Shown here: in pieces, positions 1-5,704 of the stretch
Layout of the letters: every line of letters begins with the position of its first letter
How positions within the stretch are numbered: position 1 is the first letter of the stretch
Assembly: GCF_946478885.1 (NCBI RefSeq)
Contig: NZ_CAMLDX010000119.1
Coordinates: 1-8,810 of the forward strand
DNA: 8,810 bases
Origin: an uncultured Bacillus sp.
Lineage (GTDB): Bacteria; Bacillota; Bacilli; Bacillales_B; DSM-18226
Direction of reading: 5' to 3'
Notes under the pieces: generated by a model
The model's input: the letters and a program-made list of their open reading frames with translations, nothing else
Told to the model about the DNA's origin: nothing
Database searches by the model: none
Made by a program: the position numbers and the translations under genes

Positions 1-1541
1 TTTTTGGCAAGATCCACAATCTTCACGGGTTCTCCCATATCTAGCACGAAGACCTCACCGCCGCGGGCTAATGCTCCAGCTTGTATGACAAGTCTTGATG
101 CTTCCGGGATGGTCATGAAATAGCGTGAAATCTCAGAATGCGTTACTGTCACCGGACCGCCGATTTGGATTTGCTTTTTAAACAACGGAATGACGCTGCC
201 GCGGCTTCCCAGTACATTACCAAACCGGACCGCAACAAACTTCGTGCTGCTTTCCCGTGCAAGGTTTTGAATAATCATTTCGGCAAATCTCTTCGTAGAA
301 CCCATGACATTCGGAGGATTGACCGCCTTGTCTGTAGAAATCAGAACAAAATTCTTTACGCCAAATGTGTCCGCTGCTTCTGCAACATTTCTTGTGCCGA
401 AAATATTATTTTTTACAGCTTCCTTCGGGTTATATTCCATCAGTGGCACATGCTTATGAGCTGTGGCATGGTAGACAACATCTGGCTTATAATCAGACAT
501 CACTTCAAATATTCTCGCTTTATCCTGCACATCGGCAATAATCGGAATAATCTCAAATTCTCCGCCATAGGTATTCCTTAATTCCATATCAATTTGATAA
601 ATGCTGTTTTCCCCGTGGCCTAAGAGAAGAAGTCTTTTCGGTAAAAAGCGTGAAATCTGGCGGCAGATTTCTGATCCAATTGAACCGCCAGCACCCGTCA
701 CTAATACAGTCTTACCCGTCAGTTTATTGGAAATACTGCTCATGTCCAGTTCTACCGGTTCACGTCCCAGCAGGTCCTCTACCTCAACATCGCGAATTTG
801 ATTGACAGATACCCTTCCGGAAACAAGGTCTTCAATCAACGGTAGAATTTTGGTCTTCGCTTTTGTCTTCGCACATTGTTCATAAATATTTTTTAACTCA
901 CTTTTTGTTAAAGATGGGATGGCAATGACGATATTATCTATATCGAGGTTTTCCACAAGCTTCGGGATGTCCTGAATCGTCCCCTTCACGTATAAGTTAT
1001 AAATTTGCAGTTTATACTTATGTGGATCATCATCGACAAAGGCAACCGGACATAGCTCTGCATCATGACTTTTCAACAGTTGTCTAGCGACCATTGTCCC
1101 TGCGGAACCAGCTCCAACAATTAATGCCCGTTTTTTGTTGGAGACGCTTGGACTATAATGGTCGCGGAACACTCGCCAGGAAAATCGAGATCCGCCGATA
1201 AGAATTAAATGCATCATCCAGGTAATGCCCATTACCCGGAAATAGATATCCTGGTTGACTACTAGCTGAACAAAAGCCGTTGAGACAATAGATAACGTAA
1301 CTGCTTTGACAATGGCAACTAATTCACCGACACTGGCATATTCCCAGGCTTTTCGGTATAAGTGGTATATACTAGCGAATAAATGATGGCAAACAAATAA
1401 GGAAATGGAGCTAAGCCAGAGCATCGGCATGCTGTATACATCCATTCCAGGATGTAAAATAAAATAAACAACAAAAATAGAAAATAAGACAATTGCTGAA
1501 TCAATCGCGATCAGCAGTCTCATTCTCCCCTTATATCCCAT
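1..1541 (-). CDS. epsC: EpsC/CapD-type UDP-GlcNAc 4,6-dehydratase, membrane-bound (C-terminus cut by window edge)
   Basis: This long-form nucleotide-sugar dehydratase (PglF/EpsC/CapD group of the extended SDR superfamily) converts UDP-GlcNAc to a 4-keto-6-deoxy sugar for exopolysaccharide or capsule synthesis. I translated 513 codons without a stop or frameshift; B. subtilis EpsC has about 598 residues, so roughly 85 are missing beyond position 1. The N-terminus has about four membrane helices (residues 10-120). A first Rossmann domain starts with GAGSAG (143-148), and the catalytic SDR domain has TGAGGSIG (282-289), IADV (335-338) and HATAHKHVP (358-366). The usual SDR YxxxK is M413xxxK417, as known in long dehydratases of this group. 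The ATG at 1541 follows a near-perfect GAAAGGAGGTGG site. It lies 57 bases after galU with no terminator between, so the two are probably co-transcribed. The family call is very sure; the exact substrate is inferred. Confidence 0.93.
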   Translation of the reverse strand, partial: MGYKGRMRLLIAIDSAIVLFSIFVVYFILHPGMDVYSMPMLWLSSISLFVCHHLFASIYHLYRKAWEYASVGELVAIVKAVTLSIVSTAFVQLVVNQDIYFRVMGITWMMHLILIGGSRFSWRVFRDHYSPSVSNKKRALIVGAGSAGTMVARQLLKSHDAELCPVAFVDDDPHKYKLQIYNLYVKGTIQDIPKLVENLDIDNIVIAIPSLTKSELKNIYEQCAKTKAKTKILPLIEDLVSGRVSVNQIRDVEVEDLLGREPVELDMSSISNKLTGKTVLVTGAGGSIGSEICRQISRFLPKRLLLLGHGENSIYQIDMELRNTYGGEFEIIPIIADVQDKARIFEVMSDYKPDVVYHATAHKHVPLMEYNPKEAVKNNIFGTRNVAEAADTFGVKNFVLISTDKAVNPPNVMGSTKRFAEMIIQNLARESSTKFVAVRFGNVLGSRGSVIPLFKKQIQIGGPVTVTHSEISRYFMTIPEASRLVIQAGALARGGEVFVLDMGEPVKIVDLAK

Positions 1542-1542
1542 T

Positions 1543-1556
1543 ACACCACCTCCTTT
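1543..1556 (-). promoter_or_regulatory. Strong ribosome binding site of the epsC-like gene
   Basis: Read on the minus strand, AAAGGAGGTGG ends five bases before the ATG at 1541. It is almost fully complementary to the 3' end of Bacillus 16S rRNA, and it fixes the start and predicts strong translation. The 57-base gap to galU also contains a weak ATAAC/GTTAT inverted repeat with no T-run, so I see no terminator there. Confidence 0.85.
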
Positions 1557-1598
1557 CATTTATAAATTTTTACCTTATAACTAGTTTTCCGTTATGAA

Positions 1599-2489
1599 CT
1601 ATAGGTTTTCTGTTTGCTGTGCCTTCTTCACCATCTGTTCCATCAATTCAAGCAGCGGCTTTCTGAGTTCCTCATTCTGCAGGGCAAATTCGATCGTCGT
1701 CTGCAGGAAGCCGAACTTCTCTCCGACATCAAAGCGGCGGCCTTCGAAGTCATAGGCAAATACGCGTTGAATTTGATTCAGATGCTGGATTGCATCAGTT
1801 AATTGAATTTCGCCGCCGGCACCGGATTGCTGCTTGTCCAAAAACATAAAAATTTCCGGTGTCAGAACATAGCGACCCATAATTGCGAGATTGGAAGGAG
1901 CGGTGCCCTGTGCCGGCTTTTCGACGAAGTTCTTAACCTGATAGCGTCTTCCCATTGAGCTTAATGGATCGATTATGCCATATCGACCGGTTTCTCCTTC
2001 AGCCACTTGCTGTACGCCGATGACGGATGCGCCGGTTTCATTGTATTGCTCCATTAGCTGCTTTAAGCATGGTGTTTCTGATTGGACAATATCGTCCCCT
2101 AATAGGACGGCAAACGGCTCATCGCCGATGAAATGGCGAGCACACCAGACGGCATGTCCAAGTCCCTTTGGCTCTCTTTGACGAATGTAATGGATGTTGG
2201 CCAGTTCGGAGGAGTATTGAACTTTTTCCAGCAAATCGAACTTGCCCTTTTCTCTCAGGTTATGCTCAAGCTCCGGCGCATTATCAAAGTGATCCTCAAT
2301 CGCCCGTTTACCCTTTCCAGTTACGATGATAATATCCTCAATTCCTGAAGCGACCGCTTCCTCGACGATATATTGAATGGTCGGCTTATCAACGATCGGG
2401 AGCATTTCCTTTGGCATCGCCTTTGTAATCGGCAAAAAACGGGTACCTAGTCCCGCAGCAGGGATAATCGCTTTTCTGACTTTCTTCAA
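1599..2489 (-). CDS. galU: UTP-glucose-1-phosphate uridylyltransferase (GalU/GtaB)
   Basis: This cytoplasmic enzyme makes UDP-glucose from UTP and glucose-1-phosphate, feeding exopolysaccharide, teichoic-acid glucosylation and glycolipid synthesis. The 296 residues match the normal length of the family (B. subtilis GtaB is about 292). The nucleotide-binding signature [11 protein letters not shown] (10-20) is followed by KEML (27-30). Other family motifs are LLGDDIV (129-135), FVEKP (188-192), GEIQLTDA (226-233) and [10 protein letters not shown] (251-260). The start codon is TTG at 2489, preceded by GGAGAGGA six bases away; an ATG slightly upstream is out of frame. A weak TTG start would limit output relative to the strong site of the next gene. 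It is preceded by a 395-base non-coding leader and followed after 57 bases by the epsC-like gene. Bacillus often carries a second, housekeeping gtaB elsewhere, so this copy may be dedicated to the polysaccharide locus (inference). Confidence 0.95.
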   Translation of the reverse strand: MKKVRKAIIPAAGLGTRFLPITKAMPKEMLPIVDKPTIQYIVEEAVASGIEDIIIVTGKGKRAIEDHFDNAPELEHNLREKGKFDLLEKVQYSSELANIHYIRQREPKGLGHAVWCARHFIGDEPFAVLLGDDIVQSETPCLKQLMEQYNETGASVIGVQQVAEGETGRYGIIDPLSSMGRRYQVKNFVEKPAQGTAPSNLAIMGRYVLTPEIFMFLDKQQSGAGGEIQLTDAIQHLNQIQRVFAYDFEGRRFDVGEKFGFLQTTIEFALQNEELRKPLLELMEQMVKKAQQTENL

Positions 2490-2493
2490 CTCG

Positions 2494-2505
2494 CGTCCTC
2501 TCCAT
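2494..2505 (-). promoter_or_regulatory. Ribosome binding site that decides the TTG start of galU
   Basis: On the minus strand GGAGAGGA precedes TTG AAG AAA GTC with a CGCGAG spacer of six bases. No in-frame ATG or GTG lies nearby. The resulting N-terminus, [13 protein letters not shown], matches the expected family start, so TTG is accepted. Confidence 0.75.
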
Positions 2506-2619
2506 TTCCTTGTGTTCTTTTTTTCCTAAAAATAAATCATCCATGAGGAGACATCGCCGTTGCCATATCCCTTCATAATCATTTACTCAGTTTTCAAAAT
2601 TTAACACGCTAATTGATTA

Positions 2620-2758
2620 AGACCTATATATATGTTATCGGGCATTTAATCCATCCTTACATAACATCCCTGACAACTCGTGTCTAAGGATTGGTTTTCC
2701 CCGAATCCCCACAGCATAACTGGGTACCTCCATTGATAAAGGTCAGGAGACATCACCT
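2620..2758 (-). ncRNA. Structured leader RNA, candidate EAR (eps-associated / 'epsC') antitermination element
   Basis: Several complementary segments suggest a folded RNA on the minus strand. CCTGAC (from 2742-2747) pairs with GTCAGG (from 2669-2674). Inside that stem sits the hairpin GGATT/AATCC (2704-2708 with 2688-2692, extended by GG/CC around a loop at 2695-2700) and a smaller CAG/CTG hairpin (2712-2722). Just 3', ATGTTAT (2661-2667) pairs perfectly with ATAACAT (2632-2638). GACCT (from 2740-2744) can also pair with AGGTC (from 2621-2625), overlapping the first stem, as a switch or pseudoknot would. In B. subtilis the EAR element lies in the epsB-epsC gap and promotes readthrough of the long eps operon. 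Position and size fit, but I identified it by context and pairing, not by matching a consensus, so it could be a different leader RNA. Confidence 0.45.
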
Positions 2759-2842
2759 AAGTCGATTATCTTATTTACAATAATAACCATTTATCTAGTA
2801 AATTTATCCTATTTTTAATTTTATTGTTTAATTTCGCTAAAG

Positions 2843-2871
2843 ATTGTATCATTTCTTCCGATATATGACGA
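2843..2871 (-). promoter_or_regulatory. Candidate sigma-A promoter for galU-epsC
   Basis: On the minus strand TCGTCA (2866-2871, four of six matches to TTGACA) is followed after exactly 17 bases by TACAAT (2843-2848). An upstream TGA makes TGATACAAT, an extended -10. Transcription would start near 2836, just after the phosphatase stop codon, giving galU and the dehydratase their own entry point. Found by eye; unproven. Confidence 0.5.
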
Positions 2872-2884
2872 GAAAGCTTTAAGT

Positions 2885-3649
2885 CTATCGAAAAATCTCC
2901 CAGATCTTCTTCTTTCGTACACGGTTTGGAACTTCAGCATATACCGTTTTGCCGCTCGTCAGGAGTACCGCATTTTCTTTTAAATAAAAGACCGTTTCCA
3001 TGCCGAATTTTTTCTCGACAGCAGCGAAGGCTTCTTCCGATTTAAATGGACGGGTTGTTACGTTATGAGCATCGGAAGCAATAAAATGAGTCAAATCAGC
3101 TTCGATCAATTGCTGGGTGAATTTCTTAATATTCTTGCCAAACTGGCCGCAGAGACTCCCCGCGGTAATTTGTGTTAAGGCACCGTTGCTCACAAAGTGG
3201 TAGAGTAGGTCCGGATTTTGGATAATCTCCTGGTTTCGCTCCGGATGGACAATAATTGGAACAAGTCCCTTCATCTGGATATCGTACAGCAGTCTTTCCG
3301 TAAAGTGCGGAACATGTCCGGACGGAAGCTCGACAAACAGATAAGAGGAATCGGCCAGCGCTATTAACTTTCCTGCCTCCAAGTCCTTCAGCATTTCGCC
3401 ATACAATCGAATTTCCTGTCCCGGCAAGATCGTAAGTGGGATTTGTTCAGTTGAAAGTACGTCGTTTAACTCAGCCACTTTGGTCATGATGACCGGTCGC
3501 TCGTTCGCATAACGCGAGTTGTAATGAGGAGTAGCAACGATTGTCCGAATACCCTGTCTGACGGCTTCTTTGGCCATTTGGATCGATTCCTCGATCGTTT
3601 GTGCCCCGTCATCCATCCCCGGTAAGATATGACAATGGATATCGATCAT
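2885..3649 (-). CDS. ywqE: CpsB/CapC/YwqE-type metal-dependent protein-tyrosine phosphatase (PHP fold)
   Basis: This cytoplasmic phosphatase dephosphorylates bacterial tyrosine kinases (CpsD/CapB/YwqD type) and their targets, and so controls polysaccharide chain length and export. At 254 residues it equals the usual family length. PHP metal-binding motifs appear in order: DIHCH (3-7) with PGMDDGA (10-16), ATPHYN (39-44), LPGQEIRLYGE (75-85), VHPERN (134-139) and ASDAHN (191-196). The conserved histidines, aspartates and Glu79 that hold the metal cluster are present, so it should be active. The ATG at 3649 has GGAGGG upstream at a good distance. In most relatives the kinase and its membrane activator sit directly upstream; here a 523-base gap and an unrelated cluster do. 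The kinase may be downstream of the window or elsewhere. The gene opens the exopolysaccharide locus. Confidence 0.94.
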   Translation of the reverse strand: MIDIHCHILPGMDDGAQTIEESIQMAKEAVRQGIRTIVATPHYNSRYANERPVIMTKVAELNDVLSTEQIPLTILPGQEIRLYGEMLKDLEAGKLIALADSSYLFVELPSGHVPHFTERLLYDIQMKGLVPIIVHPERNQEIIQNPDLLYHFVSNGALTQITAGSLCGQFGKNIKKFTQQLIEADLTHFIASDAHNVTTRPFKSEEAFAAVEKKFGMETVFYLKENAVLLTSGKTVYAEVPNRVRKKKIWEIFR

Positions 3650-3686
3650 CTTCTACCCTCCTTCAATCTACAGATGTGTTATATCT

Positions 3687-3715
3687 ATTATCTACGAAAA
3701 TCAAATTTCGTTAAA
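3687..3715 (-). promoter_or_regulatory. Candidate promoter of the phosphatase gene with an operator-like inverted repeat
   Basis: On the minus strand TTTAAC (3710-3715, a weak -35) is separated by 17 bases from GATAAT (3687-3692, five of six matches to TATAAT). The spacer is almost filled by the inverted repeat ACGAAA-N6-TTTCGT (3694-3711). A repressor bound there would block RNA polymerase. Transcription would begin about 30 bases before the ATG. Both the promoter and the operator reading are inferences from sequence. Confidence 0.3.
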
Positions 3716-3772
3716 GGTCTTAGAAAATATTTATATATATGGATAATGATACCATTAATGAAAAACAAAACC

Positions 3773-3781
3773 ATTATACCA
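3773..3781 (-). promoter_or_regulatory. Candidate extended -10 promoter (TGGTATAAT)
   Basis: The minus strand shows a perfect TATAAT preceded by TGG, the consensus extended -10 (TGnTATAAT). No good -35 is visible, which extended -10 promoters can tolerate. It would give a leader of about 115 bases for the phosphatase gene, and is an alternative or addition to the promoter nearer the gene. The surrounding sequence is very AT-rich, so chance occurrence is possible. Confidence 0.35.
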
Positions 3782-3936
3782 TGTATTTACTATATTTGTA
3801 TTTATTAATAATTTGTTTTTTGCAAATTTAGTCGAAGATAATCGAAATTTTCCAAAAAATCGGTGCATTCCTATGATAAATTCCTCATATGAACCGTTTT
3901 CCAAGAAGGTTCTGTCCATGATGGATTTCAGACATA

Positions 3937-3997
3937 GAAAAACACCTCAAAAATATGTTAACATACGTATTATGCTGCATCCATTTTTAAAGGTGTT
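3937..3997 (-). terminator. Candidate intrinsic terminator of the pseudopilin cluster
   Basis: Read on the minus strand, AACACCTTTAAAAAT pairs imperfectly with ATTTTTGAGGTGTT. The stem arms are AGGTGTT at 3991-3997 and AACACCT at 3941-3947 on the plus strand, and TTTTTC runs out of the stem. The loop is long (about 30 bases) and contains the palindrome TATGTTAACATA, which may form its own stem. It lies about 180 bases after the last gene, which is far, so confidence is moderate. The same repeat could also act weakly on the plus strand. Confidence 0.4.
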
Positions 3998-4025
3998 AAT
4001 ATTTTATATTTAAGTTAACATACGT
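3957..4025. repeat. 12-bp direct repeat GTTAACATACGT, two copies 57 bp apart
   Basis: GTTAACATACGT occurs identically at 3957-3968 and 4014-4025. Each copy contains the palindrome GTTAAC, and the first is extended to TATGTTAACATA. The 45 bases between the copies are AT-rich and have no terminal inverted repeats. The copies could be paired binding sites or a scar of an old rearrangement; nothing here decides. Confidence 0.6.
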
Positions 4026-4082
4026 CGGTTGATGAACAGAGCTAAAGCTATGCTTTAACCGAGGTCGATTCATCTACACGAC
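4024..4082. repeat. Nested imperfect palindrome
   Basis: Three pairs of arms are nested around one centre: GTCG (4024-4027) with CGAC (4079-4082), GATGAA (4031-4036) with TTCATC (4069-4074), and TAAAGC (4043-4048) with GCTTTA (4052-4057) around a TAT loop. It can form a stem in RNA from either strand. It has no T-run, so it is not a standard terminator by itself. It follows the last gene of the cluster and may stabilise the transcript end or be a remnant of a mobile element. Confidence 0.5.
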
Positions 4083-4172
4083 TGAAATCGCGAGTATTCT
4101 CGGCTAGTTGATAAAATTGAATCATTATGCTATATCCTTGCCTTGATAGACATTTCATTATTAAGGTGTTTA

Positions 4173-4847
4173 TCAATTGGTATAGACATTCTTTAAATAA
4201 GACAGTGTCGGTCCATATCCTTTTTGTGGAATATCCTGAATGTAGTGGTTTATAAACTTATTGTCAGAAATCGACTCAAAAACCACTGATGACTTCACTT
4301 CAATCCGCCATTCCTCAACCGAAAGATTAATATTTGTCTGATTTATTTTCCCGTTATTATCAACAATGGTTTCTAATACTGTTGGAGAATAAATGTAATA
4401 TGTGTCAGAACTTGATTGTCCAAGCCTATTCTTTAATTCTCTCTTTAAGAAGGGATGTTTCATTATTCTATCTGGCAAAATCTTGTTAGCTGCTTTTATA
4501 TATGCATCAGCGGAATCCATACCGTTGTTCATATAATGGACTTTCTGATCCTCTATTAAATCCCCAATACTTCTTCCCGAATCCGTTAGTCTTTGAAGTT
4601 CTCTATCTGCTATAAATAAAGGATCGAGGGTTGGAACTGTATCAAAATCGCGAACAGCTTCTTCAGTTTTTTCCAACAAAACATTGGTTCCAGCTAGTGC
4701 CGCTTGTTCTACAACAAGATTAGCCTGCTCTTTAACAATATATACCTTTACTATATTAATAATAAGAACAAATATAATAGCCACTATACTTAGCAGCCAA
4801 AGCATATAAATAGCAGCATTTCCTTTTTCATTTTTCAAATAGATCAT
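4173..4847 (-). CDS. TadG-like pilus-assembly / minor pseudopilin-like membrane protein
   Basis: This 224-residue protein has the shape of the Tad (Flp) pilus TadE/F/G families. A short cytoplasmic leader KNEKG (5-9) is followed by one membrane helix (about 11-31), then the amphipathic stretch ANLVVEQAALAGTNVL typical of these pseudopilins, and a mostly hydrophilic extracytoplasmic domain. The glycine at 9 resembles a prepilin cleavage site, but Tyr14 stands where the conserved glutamate (+5) would be, so processing by a prepilin peptidase is doubtful. Its ATG overlaps the stop of the TadE-like gene in the sequence ATGA, a classic sign of translational coupling. It is the last gene of the cluster, followed by a non-coding gap and a candidate terminator. 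I infer that it works with the TadE-like protein at the cell surface; the extracellular domain is not recognised. Confidence 0.6.
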   Translation of the reverse strand: MIYLKNEKGNAAIYMLWLLSIVAIIFVLIINIVKVYIVKEQANLVVEQAALAGTNVLLEKTEEAVRDFDTVPTLDPLFIADRELQRLTDSGRSIGDLIEDQKVHYMNNGMDSADAYIKAANKILPDRIMKHPFLKRELKNRLGQSSSDTYYIYSPTVLETIVDNNGKINQTNINLSVEEWRIEVKSSVVFESISDNKFINHYIQDIPQKGYGPTLSYLKNVYTN

Positions 4848-5251
4848 GGTGAAAGCAACACCTTACCATATGCCTCTTGTTCTAAGTCCAAAGTAGCCTT
4901 CATTCTCCATCTCTCAGGTATAAAGTTTATATAGTGATCGGTATGTAAAATTAGTTTAAAATGCCCATTACCATTATACTCTGTAACAGCTAAATCTTTA
5001 TATTTTATTACACTACTATTCCCTAAAGTATCTTTAGCCACGCCAATGGCTTGATTCAAATCATCTGTTGCAGCAAACGTTTTTGCAGCATCATTTACAG
5101 CTGTTTTAGCGGTAAAAACAGCATAACCTGTCCCGACGACTTGCCAAAGCAATAAAAAAAAGAGAAAAAAGAAGGGTAAAATCCCTAAAAATTCAATACT
5201 GATAGATCCTTTTTCATTTTGCAAACTGGGGAGTGAAGCTTTTTTCTTCAT
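4844..5251 (-). CDS. TadE-like pseudopilin
   Basis: This 135-residue TadE-family protein is a minor pseudopilin of Tad/Flp-type pili, normally matured by the TadV prepilin peptidase and anchored in the membrane. After a 15-residue basic leader comes the motif EKG15-SISIE20, giving a glycine and a glutamate at +5 as in type IV prepilins. A hydrophobic helix (about 21-43) and the alanine-rich segment AKTAVNDAAKTFA follow. The C-terminal part is a small extracytoplasmic domain. I chose the ATG at 5251 because GGGGGA lies eight bases upstream; a TTG two codons earlier has too short a spacing. The gene overlaps the preceding membrane-protein gene by 38 bases and the following TadG-like gene by four. 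No Tad ATPase, TadB/C or major Flp pilin is visible in the window; they could lie upstream of 8810 or be absent. Confidence 0.72.
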   Translation of the reverse strand: MKKKASLPSLQNEKGSISIEFLGILPFFFLFFLLLWQVVGTGYAVFTAKTAVNDAAKTFAATDDLNQAIGVAKDTLGNSSVIKYKDLAVTEYNGNGHFKLILHTDHYINFIPERWRMKATLDLEQEAYGKVLLSP

Positions 5252-5687
5252 GATCAATATCCCCCAATCTGTTTAGTTTATATTGGATATACCAGACGTG
5301 AAATAAGACAAGTAACCAAGAGGAAAAGATCTCTTCTTCATATGCTTCTTCTACTATTTCTTTTATTCTAAATACAGAGTAATAAAGAAGTCCGAGGAAA
5401 TAAAACGAGACAATAATATCAATTGAATCAAATATCGCTATACCGTAAGGAGATAGAATGATAGAGCCAATGAACCGATTGAGAAAGGAAAAAACTAATA
5501 TGACAGTAAATAATAACCACCATTTAAAAGGAATAACATGAGATCTTTTAAATTCTTTAATGGTTTTTTTTCTGCTTAAAAACCAGTATCCAATATAAAT
5601 TCCTAAAGAAAGAAATGTAAAAAGTACAACAAGTCCGACGGGAACCTTTTTAAACCCTTTAATATTTTCTTTATTTGTTTCCGGCAT
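5214..5687 (-). CDS. Small multi-pass membrane protein, DUF4234-like
   Basis: The 157-residue product has three or four hydrophobic segments (about 16-36, 53-73, 85-105, 120-136). Its start resembles the DUF4234 pattern: a first helix with LSLGIYIGYWF leading into a basic KKTIKEFKR stretch, and near the end WYIQYKLNRL, similar to the family's conserved Y-x-Q-Y-x-x-N segment. No biochemical role is established for that family. I chose the ATG at 5687, preceded by AGGTGA at five bases; the GTG at 5696 is part of that ribosome binding site and is probably not the start. It lies 17 bases after the preceding gene and overlaps the TadE-like gene by 38, so it belongs to the same transcript. The family call rests on pattern memory. 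Confidence 0.6.
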   Translation of the reverse strand: MPETNKENIKGFKKVPVGLVVLFTFLSLGIYIGYWFLSRKKTIKEFKRSHVIPFKWWLLFTVILVFSFLNRFIGSIILSPYGIAIFDSIDIIVSFYFLGLLYYSVFRIKEIVEEAYEEEIFSSWLLVLFHVWYIQYKLNRLGDIDHEEKSFTPQFAK

Positions 5688-5704
5688 TTCAATCACCTAA
5701 ATTC

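Larger units (their letters stand above)
2490..2884 (-). other. 395-base non-coding leader between phosphatase gene and galU
   Basis: No credible protein is encoded here on either strand. Reading toward galU, the stretch holds a promoter-like sequence (2843-2871), an AT-rich segment (2760-2842), and a block rich in complementary segments (about 2620-2758). A second copy of the AGGAGACATC motif follows (2546-2555), then the galU ribosome binding site. I see no intrinsic terminator with a clear T-run for this strand. Any transcript from the promoter would have a leader of about 345 bases, unusually long for a metabolic gene in Bacillus and suggestive of RNA-level control. Confidence 0.7.
3650..4172. 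other. 523-base intergenic region between the membrane-protein/pseudopilin cluster and the exopolysaccharide operon
   Basis: No convincing gene lies here. Besides the candidate promoters and terminator listed separately, it holds the direct repeat GTTAACATACGT (3957-3968 and 4014-4025) and a nested palindrome at 4024-4082. A small inverted repeat CGAG-TATT-CTCG is at 4091-4102. A 25-codon reading frame on the minus strand (4125 to 4048) has AAGGA nine bases upstream; I do not recognise its product and doubt it is real. Confidence 0.6.

Noticed and set aside
138..801. Two plus-strand frames opposite the dehydratase gene
   Set aside because: Their products have no recognisable motif, no good ribosome binding site, and lie antisense to a conserved enzyme.
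1319..1504. Minus-strand 61-codon frame rich in hydrophobic residues, which might suggest a frameshift in the dehydratase
   Set aside because: Direct translation from 1541 to 1 gives one uninterrupted frame with all family motifs; this frame is an out-of-phase shadow.
1614..2348. Three plus-strand frames opposite galU
   Set aside because: They are antisense to a fully conserved enzyme and have unnatural composition.
2620..2884. T-box, c-di-GMP or c-di-AMP riboswitch in the galU leader
   Set aside because: I do not see the T-box GGGTGGNACC core, the GEMM motifs, or the ydaO-type conserved segments. EAR fits position better.
3813..4013. Plus-strand 66-codon frame in the intergenic gap
   Set aside because: It runs through the direct repeat and candidate terminator stem and has no clear ribosome binding site or family resemblance.
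3957..4025. Small transposon (MITE) with 12-bp target duplications
   Set aside because: The 45 bases between the repeats have no terminal inverted repeats and no transposase coding; the repeats are reported only as repeats.
4048..4125. Minus-strand 25-codon frame after the TadG-like gene, with AAGGA upstream
   Set aside because: Too short, spacing to AAGGA is loose, and it overlaps the nested palindrome. Not listed as a gene, though not excluded.
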